NCBI RefSeq assembly: GCF_965219715.1
Contig: NZ_OZ244785.1
Span: 1-64,000, forward strand
Source: Bacterioplanoides sp965219715
GTDB taxonomy: Bacteria > Pseudomonadota > Gammaproteobacteria > Pseudomonadales > Oceanobacteraceae
DNA length: 64,000 nucleotides
Direction: 5' to 3'
Shown here: positions 1 to 8,843 of the stretch, piece by piece
Layout: each line of letters begins with the position of its first letter
Position numbering within the stretch: the stretch's first letter is position 1
Notes under the pieces: generated by a model
What the model was told of the DNA's origin: nothing
Database searches by the model: none
The model's input: only the letters and a program-made list of their open reading frames with translations
Made by a program: the position numbers and the translations under genes

Positions 1-5
1 AGCAT

Positions 6-44
6 AAAAAAGCCCCTGGCAGCATGGCTGCCAGGGGCTTTTTT
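6..44. terminator. bidirectional intrinsic terminator
   Basis: A perfect 18-bp inverted repeat (arms 6-23 and 27-44, 3-nt loop) is GC-rich in the middle and ends in A6 and T6 runs, so it can end transcription on either strand. It serves the UPF0149 gene on the - strand and whatever gene lies left of the window. Confidence 0.9.
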
Positions 45-66
45 ATGAATGATGCGCTTGTCTGGC

Positions 67-642
67 TTACTTGCTGTGTAGCTGCAGATACACCTGAATC
101 ACGGCGGCCGGGATATTGCCACACATCTGATCAGACAGCTCTACATCTTCGTCGATGTCAGCCATTTCTGGTTCATCTGCAAACAGACCGGAGGCGTACA
201 TGATCGGGAACAGGCACTCAGCCACTTTTTCTTCGTGCTCGGCGTACCAGTCTTCTTCCTGCAGCATCACTGCCGTCATATAACCGATGGCCCAGCTTTC
301 CAGCGGTGGCTCTTCCTCTTCGTCGTCGACAAGGGTCAGATCAGCCGGCACCGGGAAGTCCTGGCCGGAATCCAACCAGGCCTGAATCTCTTTGCTGAGT
401 TTCAGCATCAGCTCGTTCACCTGAGCTTTTTGTTCTTTGCTGAAGCCCAGTTGCTCGTCAAAGGCACAATCCCACACCTGGCGGATATCAAACTCATTTG
501 GGCCAGACAGCAGGGCGGTGATCAGGCCATGAACGGCAAAAAAGTCAAAACTGTCCTGGCGTTCTGCTTCGGTTTCCAGCAAAACACCCAGGATTTCCAG
601 CTCATCTTCAGTTAAAGCTGGGATACTGTTGAGGTCAGACAT
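67..642 (-). CDS. UPF0149 / YecA (YgfB)-family protein
   Basis: A 191-aa acidic cytosolic protein that matches the UPF0149 (YgfB/YecA) family over its whole length. It has the helical start with SIPALTEDELEILG, an Asp/Glu-rich linker near residue 106, and a C-terminal helical half with the characteristic WAIGYM stretch. It lacks the C-terminal SEC-C zinc motif of true YecA. No enzymatic activity is known for the family; in Pseudomonas YgfB acts as a regulator. The ATG at 642 follows GGAG with a 6-nt gap. It is divergent from the YgjP gene with a 38-bp gap. Confidence 0.85.
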   Translation of the reverse strand: MSDLNSIPALTEDELEILGVLLETEAERQDSFDFFAVHGLITALLSGPNEFDIRQVWDCAFDEQLGFSKEQKAQVNELMLKLSKEIQAWLDSGQDFPVPADLTLVDDEEEEPPLESWAIGYMTAVMLQEEDWYAEHEEKVAECLFPIMYASGLFADEPEMADIDEDVELSDQMCGNIPAAVIQVYLQLHSK

Positions 643-680
643 ACAATACTCCTGAATTTGCAGGCAATCCTAACAGGCTT

Positions 681-1385
681 ATGGGCGCGCGGAAATCGTA
701 TCAACAACAAATGTGGCTGGATATTGATGGTGAGTCAGTAAAACTACTCATCAGTGCCATGCAACGCAAAAGTATGCGACTGCAAATTAACGAGCAGGGT
801 GAAGTGGATCTGCGTATTCCTCTGGGCTGCGCGAAAAATGATGTACTGGCATTTGTAAAAGCGAATGAAGCCTGGCTGAAACAGCAACGAGCCGGAGCGT
901 TACAGCGCCAGCAGCAGGCACTAGAGAGTTTTTCGATTTTGGGAAAGGAATATCCCATCCAGACCAGCGCATTGGATGAGTTTCTGGTAACCGATAATCA
1001 GGTGTGGGTGCCGCAGGGGTGGAACTTCAGCGATGTGCGCGACGCCATGGATAAGTGGCTAAGGCCCCAGGCGCGCGCCTACTTTCAGCAACAAATCGAT
1101 CATTGGTGGCCGTTTTTCAGCCGTTTTGCTAAACAGCAACCGACACTGAGGGTGAAGAAGATGAAAACCCGCTGGGGCAGTTTGTCCCAGCGTGGTTATA
1201 TCAACCTTAATCTGGGGTTGATGCAATTGCCACCTGAGCTGATTGAGCTGGTGGTGGTACATGAACTTTGTCATTTAAAACACTTCGATCATGGCCCGGG
1301 ATTTAAAGCATTAATGAGTGACGCGCTGCCGGACTGGCGTCAGCGCGAAAAGACTCTGCAGCAGGCGTCGGCGAAAGTTCTTTAG
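681..1385 (+). CDS. YgjP-like (DUF45, M48-type) metallopeptidase
   Basis: A 234-aa protein of the YgjP/DUF45 family. The zinc-protease signature HELCH is at residues 194-198 with the third ligand His204 in HFDHGP, preceded by the family's KTRWGS motif. These are soluble zinc-dependent hydrolases related to SprT/WLM proteases; the substrate is unknown. No signal peptide is visible, so it is probably cytosolic. The ATG at 681 has only a weak ribosome site. Confidence 0.85.
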   Translation: MGARKSYQQQMWLDIDGESVKLLISAMQRKSMRLQINEQGEVDLRIPLGCAKNDVLAFVKANEAWLKQQRAGALQRQQQALESFSILGKEYPIQTSALDEFLVTDNQVWVPQGWNFSDVRDAMDKWLRPQARAYFQQQIDHWWPFFSRFAKQQPTLRVKKMKTRWGSLSQRGYINLNLGLMQLPPELIELVVVHELCHLKHFDHGPGFKALMSDALPDWRQREKTLQQASAKVL

Positions 1386-1478
1386 CTGAAATTCTTATTC
1401 ATCTTTAGAGTTACTCGTCATACATCTGTCTTGAAAAAATCACGCTATTGATATGAATCCAAAATGACATTTAAATAT

Positions 1479-1511
1479 GGCCAACGCTTACTGGTCATTG
1501 CTGGCCTTTTT
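1479..1511 (+). terminator. probable terminator after the YgjP gene
   Basis: A short GGCCA...TGGCC stem is followed by five T. The stem is only 5 bp with a long loop, so this is weaker than the other terminators in the window. Confidence 0.4.
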
Positions 1512-1538
1512 GTGATTAACAGGGAATTTTAAAAAACA

Positions 1539-2624
1539 ATGAAAGTATATAAATCACTGGCGATATTGCTTCTTATCTTAACGTCGGCCTGCAGTAGTCT
1601 TTCTGGCAAAAGTACTCCTGACCTGACTGATAATGACTCCATTGACAGCTTCTCAGATCGATTAATAACGGTCAGCTCGGGGTCTAAGAACAAGCTCTGG
1701 GAAGGTAACATTGTGGGAGCTTATTATTTACGCTTACCTGGCTATGGAAGTGATGCTCAAGTTGAAGCGATCAAAAATAAATTTCAGGAGTTATGTCATG
1801 CAAATCAAGGAAACGTGTTCGACCTGGACGCTGAATCTCCGGTAGCGACTTATTCCGAATCGGAGCTGATTAATGATTATGATATCTCTGTGAATGACAT
1901 TAAAGAGTTCGGTAATGAGATTAAGTACCTGAGCAGTTACGAAATGAAAGGGTATAAGAAGCCCGCTTTCGGTGATATGAAAATATCATACATTCCGGGC
2001 TTTTTTGCTCAATACTCGCGTGTACATAAGTTAATTGGATCGGGGCAGATGGCTCCACGACGACCTTACTGGGAAGATTTGAGCGGCTATTGTGCGAATA
2101 TAAAGAAGCGCAATGCGAGTTTGATTTTTTCCTGGTCATTTCTGACTAACCAATTGGAATATGATGGTAAGGGAGATCTCTTCATTGCAATAAGAAACCA
2201 GGCATCATTACATCAGCGTGAGAAAAAAGATGTTCAGAAATTTTTCTCAGCGAAAAAGCAGGAAAAAATCGATATTGCCCGCTATGAAATCCAACTCAGA
2301 GAAGAGAAAAAGGCCGAGTTGAAAAGAGAAAAACAGCTTGCCGAAAAGAAGAGAGTTGAATACGCCAGGCAAGAAAATGAAAGAAAACGCCTGGCCAGAG
2401 TAAAAGCAGAGGCTTTAGCTGCTAAACGCAAACGAGCCATTGCTTTCAGAGAACAGCTTCAGGAAGGTGATGAATCTCATTGCGGGCTTGTAGTAGAAGT
2501 AAAAAGTAAGGTAGTAATGGTCCAGTCTGTAATTGGACAGGTCTGGATAAAGAGGAACGAGATTTATCCAGACGGTGAAGCTCGCTGTCGTTTCGTTAAC
2601 GGGCGTTATATTTCCTCGCCTTAG
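1539..2624 (+). CDS. lipoprotein with central coiled coil, function unknown
   Basis: A 361-aa protein with a lipoprotein signal (basic start, hydrophobic core, lipobox LTSAC with Cys18). Residues about 20-225 form an unrecognised globular part. Residues about 225-310 are a highly charged Lys/Glu/Arg-rich helix predicted to be a coiled coil. A small C-terminal domain contains two Cys (in SHCGL and EARCRF). The last 29 bp overlap the end of the convergent aldehyde dehydrogenase gene. I do not recognise the family; a periplasmic-side envelope protein is the safest reading. Confidence 0.75.
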   Translation: MKVYKSLAILLLILTSACSSLSGKSTPDLTDNDSIDSFSDRLITVSSGSKNKLWEGNIVGAYYLRLPGYGSDAQVEAIKNKFQELCHANQGNVFDLDAESPVATYSESELINDYDISVNDIKEFGNEIKYLSSYEMKGYKKPAFGDMKISYIPGFFAQYSRVHKLIGSGQMAPRRPYWEDLSGYCANIKKRNASLIFSWSFLTNQLEYDGKGDLFIAIRNQASLHQREKKDVQKFFSAKKQEKIDIARYEIQLREEKKAELKREKQLAEKKRVEYARQENERKRLARVKAEALAAKRKRAIAFREQLQEGDESHCGLVVEVKSKVVMVQSVIGQVWIKRNEIYPDGEARCRFVNGRYISSP

Positions 2625-4137
2625 TTCGTTGATTCTGGGAGATCTTTTCCAGTTTTAATCCGGCCATCGCTGCCTTTGTTAAACGCAGTGGACTTTTCTC
2701 AAACAGAGCGTTAAAAAATTGAATCACCAACTGGTATTTTTCCTGAGTGTAGGGATACCAGTTGGCTTCTATCTGACTGCTGTTTTTATCAATTAAAACG
2801 TGTTTGCTCTGGCTGAAAGCCAATAAACCTTCGACGCCACGGGCGCGTCCTGTACCAGAGTTTTTTCGCCCCCCAAATGACAACCAGGGATTACCTTCCA
2901 CCATATTAACGTTATTAATGGATACGCCGCCTACCTGTAGTTGACGGGCAATACGTTGTGCCTGGTTGATGTCGGCACTGAATACACTGGCCTGAAGGCC
3001 AAATTCATTATTATTAGCCAGTTCTATGACTTGTTGTTCAGTATCGAAAGGAATAACAGGGAGCAGCGGCCCGAACGTTTCTTGGCTGATACACTTCATC
3101 TGATCCGAAACGTCGGTTAATACCGTTGGTTGTAGCATGAGTTTTTCAGCATCAACTATGTCACCACCACAAACTAGCGTTGCGCCTTTATTGACGGCGT
3201 CTTCGATATGATCGCGGATAATGTCGAACTGAAAATCGACGGTGACCCGACTTAAATCAGTATCACCGTTTTTATCTTGTTCTTTCTGAATAAGCTGTTG
3301 GGTCTGGTGTTTAATTTCAGCCAGCAATTTCTTATAAATACCGGATTGAACGTATAAACGCTCCACCGCAGAACAAGACTGACCGTTGTGAGTATTCGCA
3401 CCCCATACTGCCGCAGCAGCGGCACGTTTTATATCGGCACTGTCCATTACAATCATCGGGTCTTTGCCACCCAGTTCCAGATCCACCGGAACCAGATAAT
3501 CAGCCGCCTGGCGTGAAATGGCTTTGCCTGTGCGGGTTGAACCGGTAAAAAAGATTTTATCCGGTCGCTGATCAATTAAATCGGCACCTAATTGTCCGTT
3601 TCCATAAGCAATAACAACGGATTCTTGCAGCAATGAATCAACAGCCAGCACGCGTTCGTAAATGCCTCGCATCGGCGTAATTTCAGACGGCTTGTATAAC
3701 ACTGCGTTGGCACAGGCGAAGGCGGTAAAAATCTGGGTAATTCCGATATGAAACGGGTAATTCCAGGGGGCAATAATTAATACGGTGCCAAGTGGTTGAT
3801 GCCAGATACGCGATTGTTTTCCCAGCAGTGTAATGGGGGTGGGTACTTTCTTATCGTTGAGGAATTTTTCGGCGTGGTCCTGTAGCCATTTCAGCCAGTC
3901 CAGAACACCAATGATTTCGATATTGGCGTCGGTTTTGGTTTTGCCACACTCATCAACCAGGCTGGCGACAATCTCTTCACGCAGCGCCAGGATATTCTGC
4001 TGTACCTGAGCCAGAATCTTCAGTCGTTGCTTCAGACTGGATGCGGCCAGTTGTTTTTCCGCCTGGCGGGCTCGTGACATTAGTGAAGTAGCATGGTTTT
4101 CATCACTGGTGGCAGCGGAAAGAGCAGAAATGGACAT
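2596..4137 (-). CDS. NAD(P)-dependent aldehyde dehydrogenase
   Basis: A 513-aa aldehyde dehydrogenase superfamily enzyme that oxidises an aldehyde to the acid. Visible marks are the PWNYPF substrate/cofactor strand, the FTGST glycine motif, the general base Glu in ELGGKDP and the catalytic Cys in NGQSCSAVER. A late PWLSFGGRKNSGTG segment is typical of the coniferyl-aldehyde/ALDH3-like branch, but the substrate cannot be read from sequence. An upstream in-frame start at 4218 would add 27 residues with no family match, so the ATG at 4137 is preferred. Two dyads lie upstream (4151-4164 and 4194-4210). The 3' end overlaps the convergent lipoprotein gene. Confidence 0.88.
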   Translation of the reverse strand: MSISALSAATSDENHATSLMSRARQAEKQLAASSLKQRLKILAQVQQNILALREEIVASLVDECGKTKTDANIEIIGVLDWLKWLQDHAEKFLNDKKVPTPITLLGKQSRIWHQPLGTVLIIAPWNYPFHIGITQIFTAFACANAVLYKPSEITPMRGIYERVLAVDSLLQESVVIAYGNGQLGADLIDQRPDKIFFTGSTRTGKAISRQAADYLVPVDLELGGKDPMIVMDSADIKRAAAAAVWGANTHNGQSCSAVERLYVQSGIYKKLLAEIKHQTQQLIQKEQDKNGDTDLSRVTVDFQFDIIRDHIEDAVNKGATLVCGGDIVDAEKLMLQPTVLTDVSDQMKCISQETFGPLLPVIPFDTEQQVIELANNNEFGLQASVFSADINQAQRIARQLQVGGVSINNVNMVEGNPWLSFGGRKNSGTGRARGVEGLLAFSQSKHVLIDKNSSQIEANWYPYTQEKYQLVIQFFNALFEKSPLRLTKAAMAGLKLEKISQNQRTKARKYNAR

Positions 4138-4150
4138 GGTGATACCTATT

Positions 4151-4164
4151 GTTCTTTTTAGAAC
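4151..4164. promoter_or_regulatory. small inverted repeat upstream of the aldehyde dehydrogenase
   Basis: GTTCT-TTTT-AGAAC lies 14 bp upstream of the start at 4137. It may be an operator or a leader hairpin. Arms are only 5 bp, so chance is possible. Confidence 0.3.
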
Positions 4165-4193
4165 CAATGTACCACTATGTTTTGATGGCGAAC

Positions 4194-4210
4194 AGTACAA
4201 GATTTGTACT
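4194..4210. promoter_or_regulatory. operator-like perfect dyad
   Basis: AGTACAA-GAT-TTGTACT is a perfect 7-bp inverted repeat with a 3-bp spacer, 57 bp upstream of the aldehyde dehydrogenase start and just past the end of the deacetylase gene. The size fits a dimeric repressor site. Its GTACAAG half recurs in the dyad at 6161-6179. Confidence 0.5.
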
Positions 4211-4233
4211 ATCCGCAACCATGAAGCGCGTAA

Positions 4234-5307
4234 TCAGCGTTTTTTAACGTCGGTGTTAATCCACACCTGGGAATACCAGTAATAAAAGCCTTTGTGCTTT
4301 TTACTGGCGGCGGTGCAGTTGTAACGACCGCGGCCGGCCGTTATCGGCTTTTCAGCCTGGGTGACGATACTGATGTGCTGATCTTTTTTATTTGTTTCCG
4401 GATTTAAAATCTTTTTGGCTTTAGCTTCGGTTTTAATTGCACCTTCGCCGCTGGCAAAACACTGAATCTGAGATCGATATAAATCGTTGGAAACAAAACT
4501 CAGGGTTAATTCCGGAGGATTGTTTTCCGCCAGGATCGGATCAATCAGTTGCTCGGGAGGAATCGGAAATGCCAGTGTTTTTAACTTGGTTTTTAATGTT
4601 TTTGGATTGGCGTAAATGCCAGCCGCCGGAAAGCGTGGTAACGCCTGGAAATGTGAGTGTTTACCAACTGGTCCTGATTGCTGACCAAATGCGATATAGC
4701 CTTTTACTTTTAACCAATTGGCAATATCAGAATCAAATTCACCATAAGGGTAGGCCAGCATTTTATGGCTAACGCCCAGCTTTTTTTGGATTCGCTGTTC
4801 CGGCCCGGTAACTTCTTTGGTTAACCATTGATCCAGAGACAGATCCGCCGGTTTTTCGATTAAATACGGATGGCTGTGGGAGTGGTTTGCCATGGTGCCA
4901 CCGTGCTCTTGCATCTCGGCTAATTGCTCCCAGCTGGCGACTTTTTTGTGCTTTTCATCCACCGCCTGAGTGTTTACAAAAATGGTAAACGGCCAGTTGC
5001 GCTGTTTCATCAGTGGAAATGCATTCAGGTAAATCGACTCCCAGGCGTCATCAAAGGTAATAGCGACGGCTTTATGCGGTAACTCCCCGCCATTCTGTAG
5101 TGTTTGCAAAGCAGATTTCAGGTCGACCACCTGCATGCCTTCACTTTCCAGCAACTGCATATGTTGTTCGAATTTTTCTGGCGAAATACTGGTTACCGGC
5201 GGGGTAGTGGCATCAATATGATGATATTGAAGAATCACCAGTGCCTGAGATAAAGGAGCAAACAGCAGGGAAAATAAAAGTAAGCCAAGGTGATGGGAAA
5301 AGCGCAT
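4234..5307 (-). CDS. exported polysaccharide deacetylase (NodB homology)
   Basis: A 357-aa carbohydrate esterase 4-type protein with a cleavable signal peptide (residues 1-22, ending SQA). Motif 1 TFDDAW has catalytic/metal Asp86-Asp87; motif 2 is the HSHSH cluster at 142-146 that completes the metal site; LAYPYGEFD near residue 205 is motif 3. Family members remove N-acetyl groups from cell-surface polysaccharides (PgaB/IcaB-like). The last ~110 residues are a separate domain unlike the PgaB glycosidase domain. It stands alone without pga partners, so the substrate is open. Confidence 0.85.
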   Translation of the reverse strand: MRFSHHLGLLLFSLLFAPLSQALVILQYHHIDATTPPVTSISPEKFEQHMQLLESEGMQVVDLKSALQTLQNGGELPHKAVAITFDDAWESIYLNAFPLMKQRNWPFTIFVNTQAVDEKHKKVASWEQLAEMQEHGGTMANHSHSHPYLIEKPADLSLDQWLTKEVTGPEQRIQKKLGVSHKMLAYPYGEFDSDIANWLKVKGYIAFGQQSGPVGKHSHFQALPRFPAAGIYANPKTLKTKLKTLAFPIPPEQLIDPILAENNPPELTLSFVSNDLYRSQIQCFASGEGAIKTEAKAKKILNPETNKKDQHISIVTQAEKPITAGRGRYNCTAASKKHKGFYYWYSQVWINTDVKKR

Positions 5308-5395
5308 AACTCTCTCTGTTAGTATTTGTTCTGAGGCGAATAATAACAGAAGAAAAATGATTTCGTTTTTCTGTTGTCGGTTGGCCAGTCAAAGG

Positions 5396-6085
5396 TTAAT
5401 GATAAAACGGAGCTTGTTTTAACCGCTGGAATGCGGCGTTGATCTGGCGGAACTTCAGGCTATCACCACCCCGATCCGGGTGATGCTTCATGGCCAGGCG
5501 CCGATATTGCTGGCGTATTTCGCGCGCGGAAACTGGTGGTTTCAATTCCAGAGTCGCGAGATCTTCATCTTGGTGGCTGCTGTAATCCGGGCGTGCCATT
5601 TTTTTCCAGAACTGCTCCATTAACAGCTCAACCTCTTCGCGGCTGGTCGACAGGTTGGTAAGGTCGAGGTAGTACGCCTGCAGCGGGTCAGCATTATCCA
5701 GCTCAAGTGAATCGCTGGTTGTTGCTGAGTGCTGATCAGGTTGCCGCTGGTGTGAAGAGCCAGGTAAAAACTGGATATGTAATGCCGAAATTAATAATTC
5801 CCCAGCTTCTTCGCTTCGCCATTGATTTCTCAATTGATAAAGCGCATGCATGATGAAGAAATTGCAGCGGAACAGCAGTAAGGAATCTTTCAGGGCATCT
5901 TCATTAAAAATAGCCTGTTCAGGTTGTTGTAACCATTTGATCAGTTCGTAAAGCGAGCTGCGCTTACCATCGGACAAATAGCTGGCCAGCAGCTGACGAA
6001 CAACATCCAGGTCGCCCAGTGCCTGCTGTTGCTCCTGATTCGCTGTTGGGTTGTTCTGATCATCAGTGGGTTCAAATGATTTCAT
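5396..6085 (-). CDS. DnaJ-related protein with C-terminal J domain
   Basis: A 229-aa protein with the DNAJ_related N-terminal domain (about residues 15-160) followed by a J domain at the extreme C-terminus, with HPD at 202-204 in KHHPDRGGDS. J domains stimulate the ATPase of DnaK-type chaperones. The location of the J domain at the C-terminus and the absence of Gly/Phe and zinc regions mark it as a specialised co-chaperone, not DnaJ itself. It is divergent from the DUF6482 gene across a dyad-containing gap. Confidence 0.85.
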   Translation of the reverse strand: MKSFEPTDDQNNPTANQEQQQALGDLDVVRQLLASYLSDGKRSSLYELIKWLQQPEQAIFNEDALKDSLLLFRCNFFIMHALYQLRNQWRSEEAGELLISALHIQFLPGSSHQRQPDQHSATTSDSLELDNADPLQAYYLDLTNLSTSREEVELLMEQFWKKMARPDYSSHQDEDLATLELKPPVSAREIRQQYRRLAMKHHPDRGGDSLKFRQINAAFQRLKQAPFYH

Positions 6086-6160
6086 AGCTTGACTGTAACA
6101 GAGTGATTCGATTCCGGGTTAGCAAATCTTTACTGGTGGGGAAAATGGCTTTGGCGCAAT

Positions 6161-6179
6161 CTGTACAAGTAATGTACAG
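6161..6179. promoter_or_regulatory. operator-like dyad between divergent genes
   Basis: CTGTACA-AGTAA-TGTACAG is a perfect 7-bp inverted repeat, 14 bp before the ATG at 6194 and 75 bp before the J-domain gene. It shares the GTACAAG core with the dyad at 4194-4210. Confidence 0.5.
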
Positions 6180-6193
6180 CTTTGGAGTCTGTT

Positions 6194-6484
6194 ATGACGT
6201 TGAAAGAGTTAAAGCGTTGCGCCCATTATTCCCGTCCTGAAGTCCATGTGCTGGCGAATGAGGGTGACTTATATCTGGTCCAGATTTTTCACGACGGTAT
6301 GCAAAGTTTGTTGACCGAAAATGATCAGCCAAAGCGCTTTCGAAGTTTGTCTGAGTGCTCCCATCAACTCGCGATGTTAGGTGTGCATCACGGCTATATG
6401 ATTCAGAGTATGCCGTACGATGAAATGGTCAACAGTACCGACTCGGTAGCCCACAGCGAACGACAGCGGATGCATTTCCACTGA
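6194..6484 (+). CDS. DUF6482-like small protein
   Basis: A 96-aa soluble protein resembling the DUF6482 family of marine gammaproteobacteria: short beta-rich start, a YLVQIFHDG strand, then PYDEMV near the end. Function is unknown. The ATG at 6194 follows GGAG with a 6-nt gap; an in-frame TTG at 6182 lies upstream of that ribosome site and is rejected. Confidence 0.65.
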   Translation: MTLKELKRCAHYSRPEVHVLANEGDLYLVQIFHDGMQSLLTENDQPKRFRSLSECSHQLAMLGVHHGYMIQSMPYDEMVNSTDSVAHSERQRMHFH

Positions 6485-6555
6485 GTGTGGGAACGTTCGA
6501 CTCATATATCAATTTTCCTATTGCTGTTCCTGAATCCAGGCCCGCTTCAGTTCGG

Positions 6556-7668
6556 TCAGTCCGGATCGGGAACACCTTTCCAGGTATGGCTGACCAGCTC
6601 AATGAGCTCGGACTGGTTGGCCACGTTCAGCTCACGGTAACAACTGGATAACTGGTTGCGCACGGTATTCACCGAAATATTCATGTCCTGAGCGATATCG
6701 GCCAGATTGTGCCCTTTAGTCAGCAGCATGGCTGCCTGGGCTTGTCGGCGGGTGATACCCAGCTGATTTTCTATGTCCTGTTCATCGGCAATGACTTTCT
6801 GTCCAACTAGTATGACCCGGCGCTGGTTGTGCTGGGTAAACGGAATTAACCAAAAGGTTTCAGTCTGCTGGTCGACGGTGAGGAAAACCGGCTCACGTTG
6901 AATCGCGTGTTGCAATAAGTGATCGCTGTGGGTGAGTAGTTGGATACGTTTTTCCAGCTGTGTGTGTTGATGATGTACTTTCAGGCGCAGTTGGTTATTG
7001 CTGAGGCTGAACGCCTTATTGTCCGCCAGCTGTTGTTGGCCATAGTGGTTGCTGTAATACAGCACCATGTTGCGGTCCAGCACCCAAACCGGACGGTTAA
7101 TTGAATCCAGTGGCAGACTGCTGCTTATCTCCTGTTGTTGATCGCTGAAAATGCCGTGTAAACGGACCCATTGCTCAAAGTGGCCGTGGAGCAGGTTTAA
7201 GGTTTGCTCCTCTGCAATTGTAAAAGGCGTGTGATCGCAGTGACGCTGGAATGCCAGTTTCAGTATGTGTTGCTGGTCGATCTGAAAGCCGCTGCCCATG
7301 GCGTAACGAACGCCCCAATGCCTGCCCCAATCCTGATAAAACTCGCTGCGACAATAGTCTTTGTCGCTTACCAGTCGTTCCGAACATTGGAAGGGGGTAT
7401 TAATCATGCCGCGATTGATGATGGTTTGGGTCCACGGATCGCGGCTGACGAAATAGTCCGAGTAACTGTTAATCGACGTTGGGTCGTAATTCACCAGGTG
7501 CATCTGGTCCAGACTGTGGTTATGTATTCCTTCCACCTGAAATGAGCTGTACGGTGCATCCACCAGAGTGCGCAGATCATCCATGATGGTGGGGATGTCT
7601 TCCGGTGTGAGTACGGCCTGATAGATACGGTCGATGTAGTCAGAAATGTGTGTCTGATTCATGTTCAT
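6556..7668 (-). CDS. LuxR-type (GerE HTH) transcriptional regulator
   Basis: A 370-aa regulator. The last ~60 residues form a GerE helix-turn-helix (LGITRRQAQAAMLL...ISVNTVRNQL). The N-terminal ~240 residues are a sensory-like region with the SRDPW and SEFYQDW motifs that also occur, in changed form, in the two LuxR-type proteins at 21.9 and 24.6 kb. There is no acyl-homoserine-lactone signature I would trust. It lies 19 bp downstream of the second LuxR-type gene on the same strand, so the two are probably co-transcribed. Confidence 0.85.
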   Translation of the reverse strand: MNMNQTHISDYIDRIYQAVLTPEDIPTIMDDLRTLVDAPYSSFQVEGIHNHSLDQMHLVNYDPTSINSYSDYFVSRDPWTQTIINRGMINTPFQCSERLVSDKDYCRSEFYQDWGRHWGVRYAMGSGFQIDQQHILKLAFQRHCDHTPFTIAEEQTLNLLHGHFEQWVRLHGIFSDQQQEISSSLPLDSINRPVWVLDRNMVLYYSNHYGQQQLADNKAFSLSNNQLRLKVHHQHTQLEKRIQLLTHSDHLLQHAIQREPVFLTVDQQTETFWLIPFTQHNQRRVILVGQKVIADEQDIENQLGITRRQAQAAMLLTKGHNLADIAQDMNISVNTVRNQLSSCYRELNVANQSELIELVSHTWKGVPDPD

Positions 7669-7687
7669 TGTAATTAACCCGGTAATG

Positions 7688-8650
7688 TTAAATCAGACGC
7701 GGTGCCAGGCAGGCGGTTAGCTGCCCCTGCTTGTTGATGCCAAGGGCGGCATACATTTTTTTGATGTAGGAATAAACGGTGTTAATGCTGTAGCCGGTAT
7801 GATCTGCCACCGACTCGGCGCTTTTGCCGCTGGCAAACAACATCATTACCCTGGCTTCTGAACTGCTGACAGCAAAAGCCTGGGTCAGCCATTCCGGTGT
7901 GGTTTGGTTATCCAGTTGAACAAGAACGAGCGAAGCGATGACATCCTCTCTGTGTTCTGTTGCCATGGTCAGAGACAGTGCCTGATTGGCTGGCCGCGAA
8001 TCGGATGGCCGTTTATCAGGTGGCATGGGAAAGATCAGGGTTGCCAACCAACGCTGTTCGTTTACGGTCATCACCTTGTGGCGAATCGGGTGTGTTGTTG
8101 GCAGTTTGCCGGGCTGAATAGCAGCTAACCAGTGCTTAACGCTGTCGAGCAGTTTTGGTTGATAAACGCTGAATGCTGGTCTGCTCTGATTGTCCGGCTC
8201 GGTTAACTTGCCATTACGACTGACGGCAAAATATTGGTAACCCAGTTGGTTCAGAGTGGTATCGGTCAATGCCTTTTGTGCCAGATTACGACAATGTTTG
8301 CTGGCAATCCGGATCTGGCTGGTCAGGACGGGAAGCGAATCTGTGATTATTTGTTGCAACTGAAGCGACACTTTGCTGTCCACTTTGGTGTCGAAGTACC
8401 ACTCGATTGTGACATCACCGATGGTGTGTTTTATGGAATCGGCACTTTTGGCTGACATCTGAGTGGCGGGTACACCGATCTGATATTCGGCTGGGCCGCT
8501 GACTATCAGGTCATCAACCGCAATAAAATCGAGTAATTGCAGACGCCAGGACTGCCAATCAGGCCACTGACCTGGCTGAATATTGAATGCTCGCATCAGT
8601 TGCTGAAACTGATTGCTGAGCTGCTGGGAAGAATGCAAAGCGTTTGTCAT
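7688..8650 (-). CDS. LuxR-type (GerE HTH) transcriptional regulator
   Basis: A 320-aa regulator with a C-terminal GerE-type HTH (VSSSEARVMMLFASGKSAESVADHTGYSINTVYSYIKK). The N-terminal ~250 residues are a poorly conserved sensor-like region. First gene of a probable two-gene operon with 6556-7668, and divergent from the membrane-anchored AraC gene across a 193-bp gap. The ATG at 8650 is the natural start. The ligand is unknown. Confidence 0.85.
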   Translation of the reverse strand: MTNALHSSQQLSNQFQQLMRAFNIQPGQWPDWQSWRLQLLDFIAVDDLIVSGPAEYQIGVPATQMSAKSADSIKHTIGDVTIEWYFDTKVDSKVSLQLQQIITDSLPVLTSQIRIASKHCRNLAQKALTDTTLNQLGYQYFAVSRNGKLTEPDNQSRPAFSVYQPKLLDSVKHWLAAIQPGKLPTTHPIRHKVMTVNEQRWLATLIFPMPPDKRPSDSRPANQALSLTMATEHREDVIASLVLVQLDNQTTPEWLTQAFAVSSSEARVMMLFASGKSAESVADHTGYSINTVYSYIKKMYAALGINKQGQLTACLAPRLI

Positions 8651-8843
8651 TGTTGCTGTTTTGGTTGTGACATCTGCCAGTCATGCTAAGGAAACCGCCG
8701 GATAAAAGAGTCCGTTTCGATCCAGCTGAACGTCCAAACACGGTTTTTTTGGCTGATTTAAACGAACCTGTTGCAGCTTTAGCAGACAATCATGTTTAAT
8801 TTTTACCAATTGTTTCAGATTTAAGACAACAGGGAGTTTTTCG

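Noticed and set aside
235..615. Long antisense frames such as 235-615 (+), 31827-32501 (-) and 37938-38501 (+)
   Set aside because: They mirror well-supported genes on the other strand, have no ribosome sites and encode no recognisable domains.
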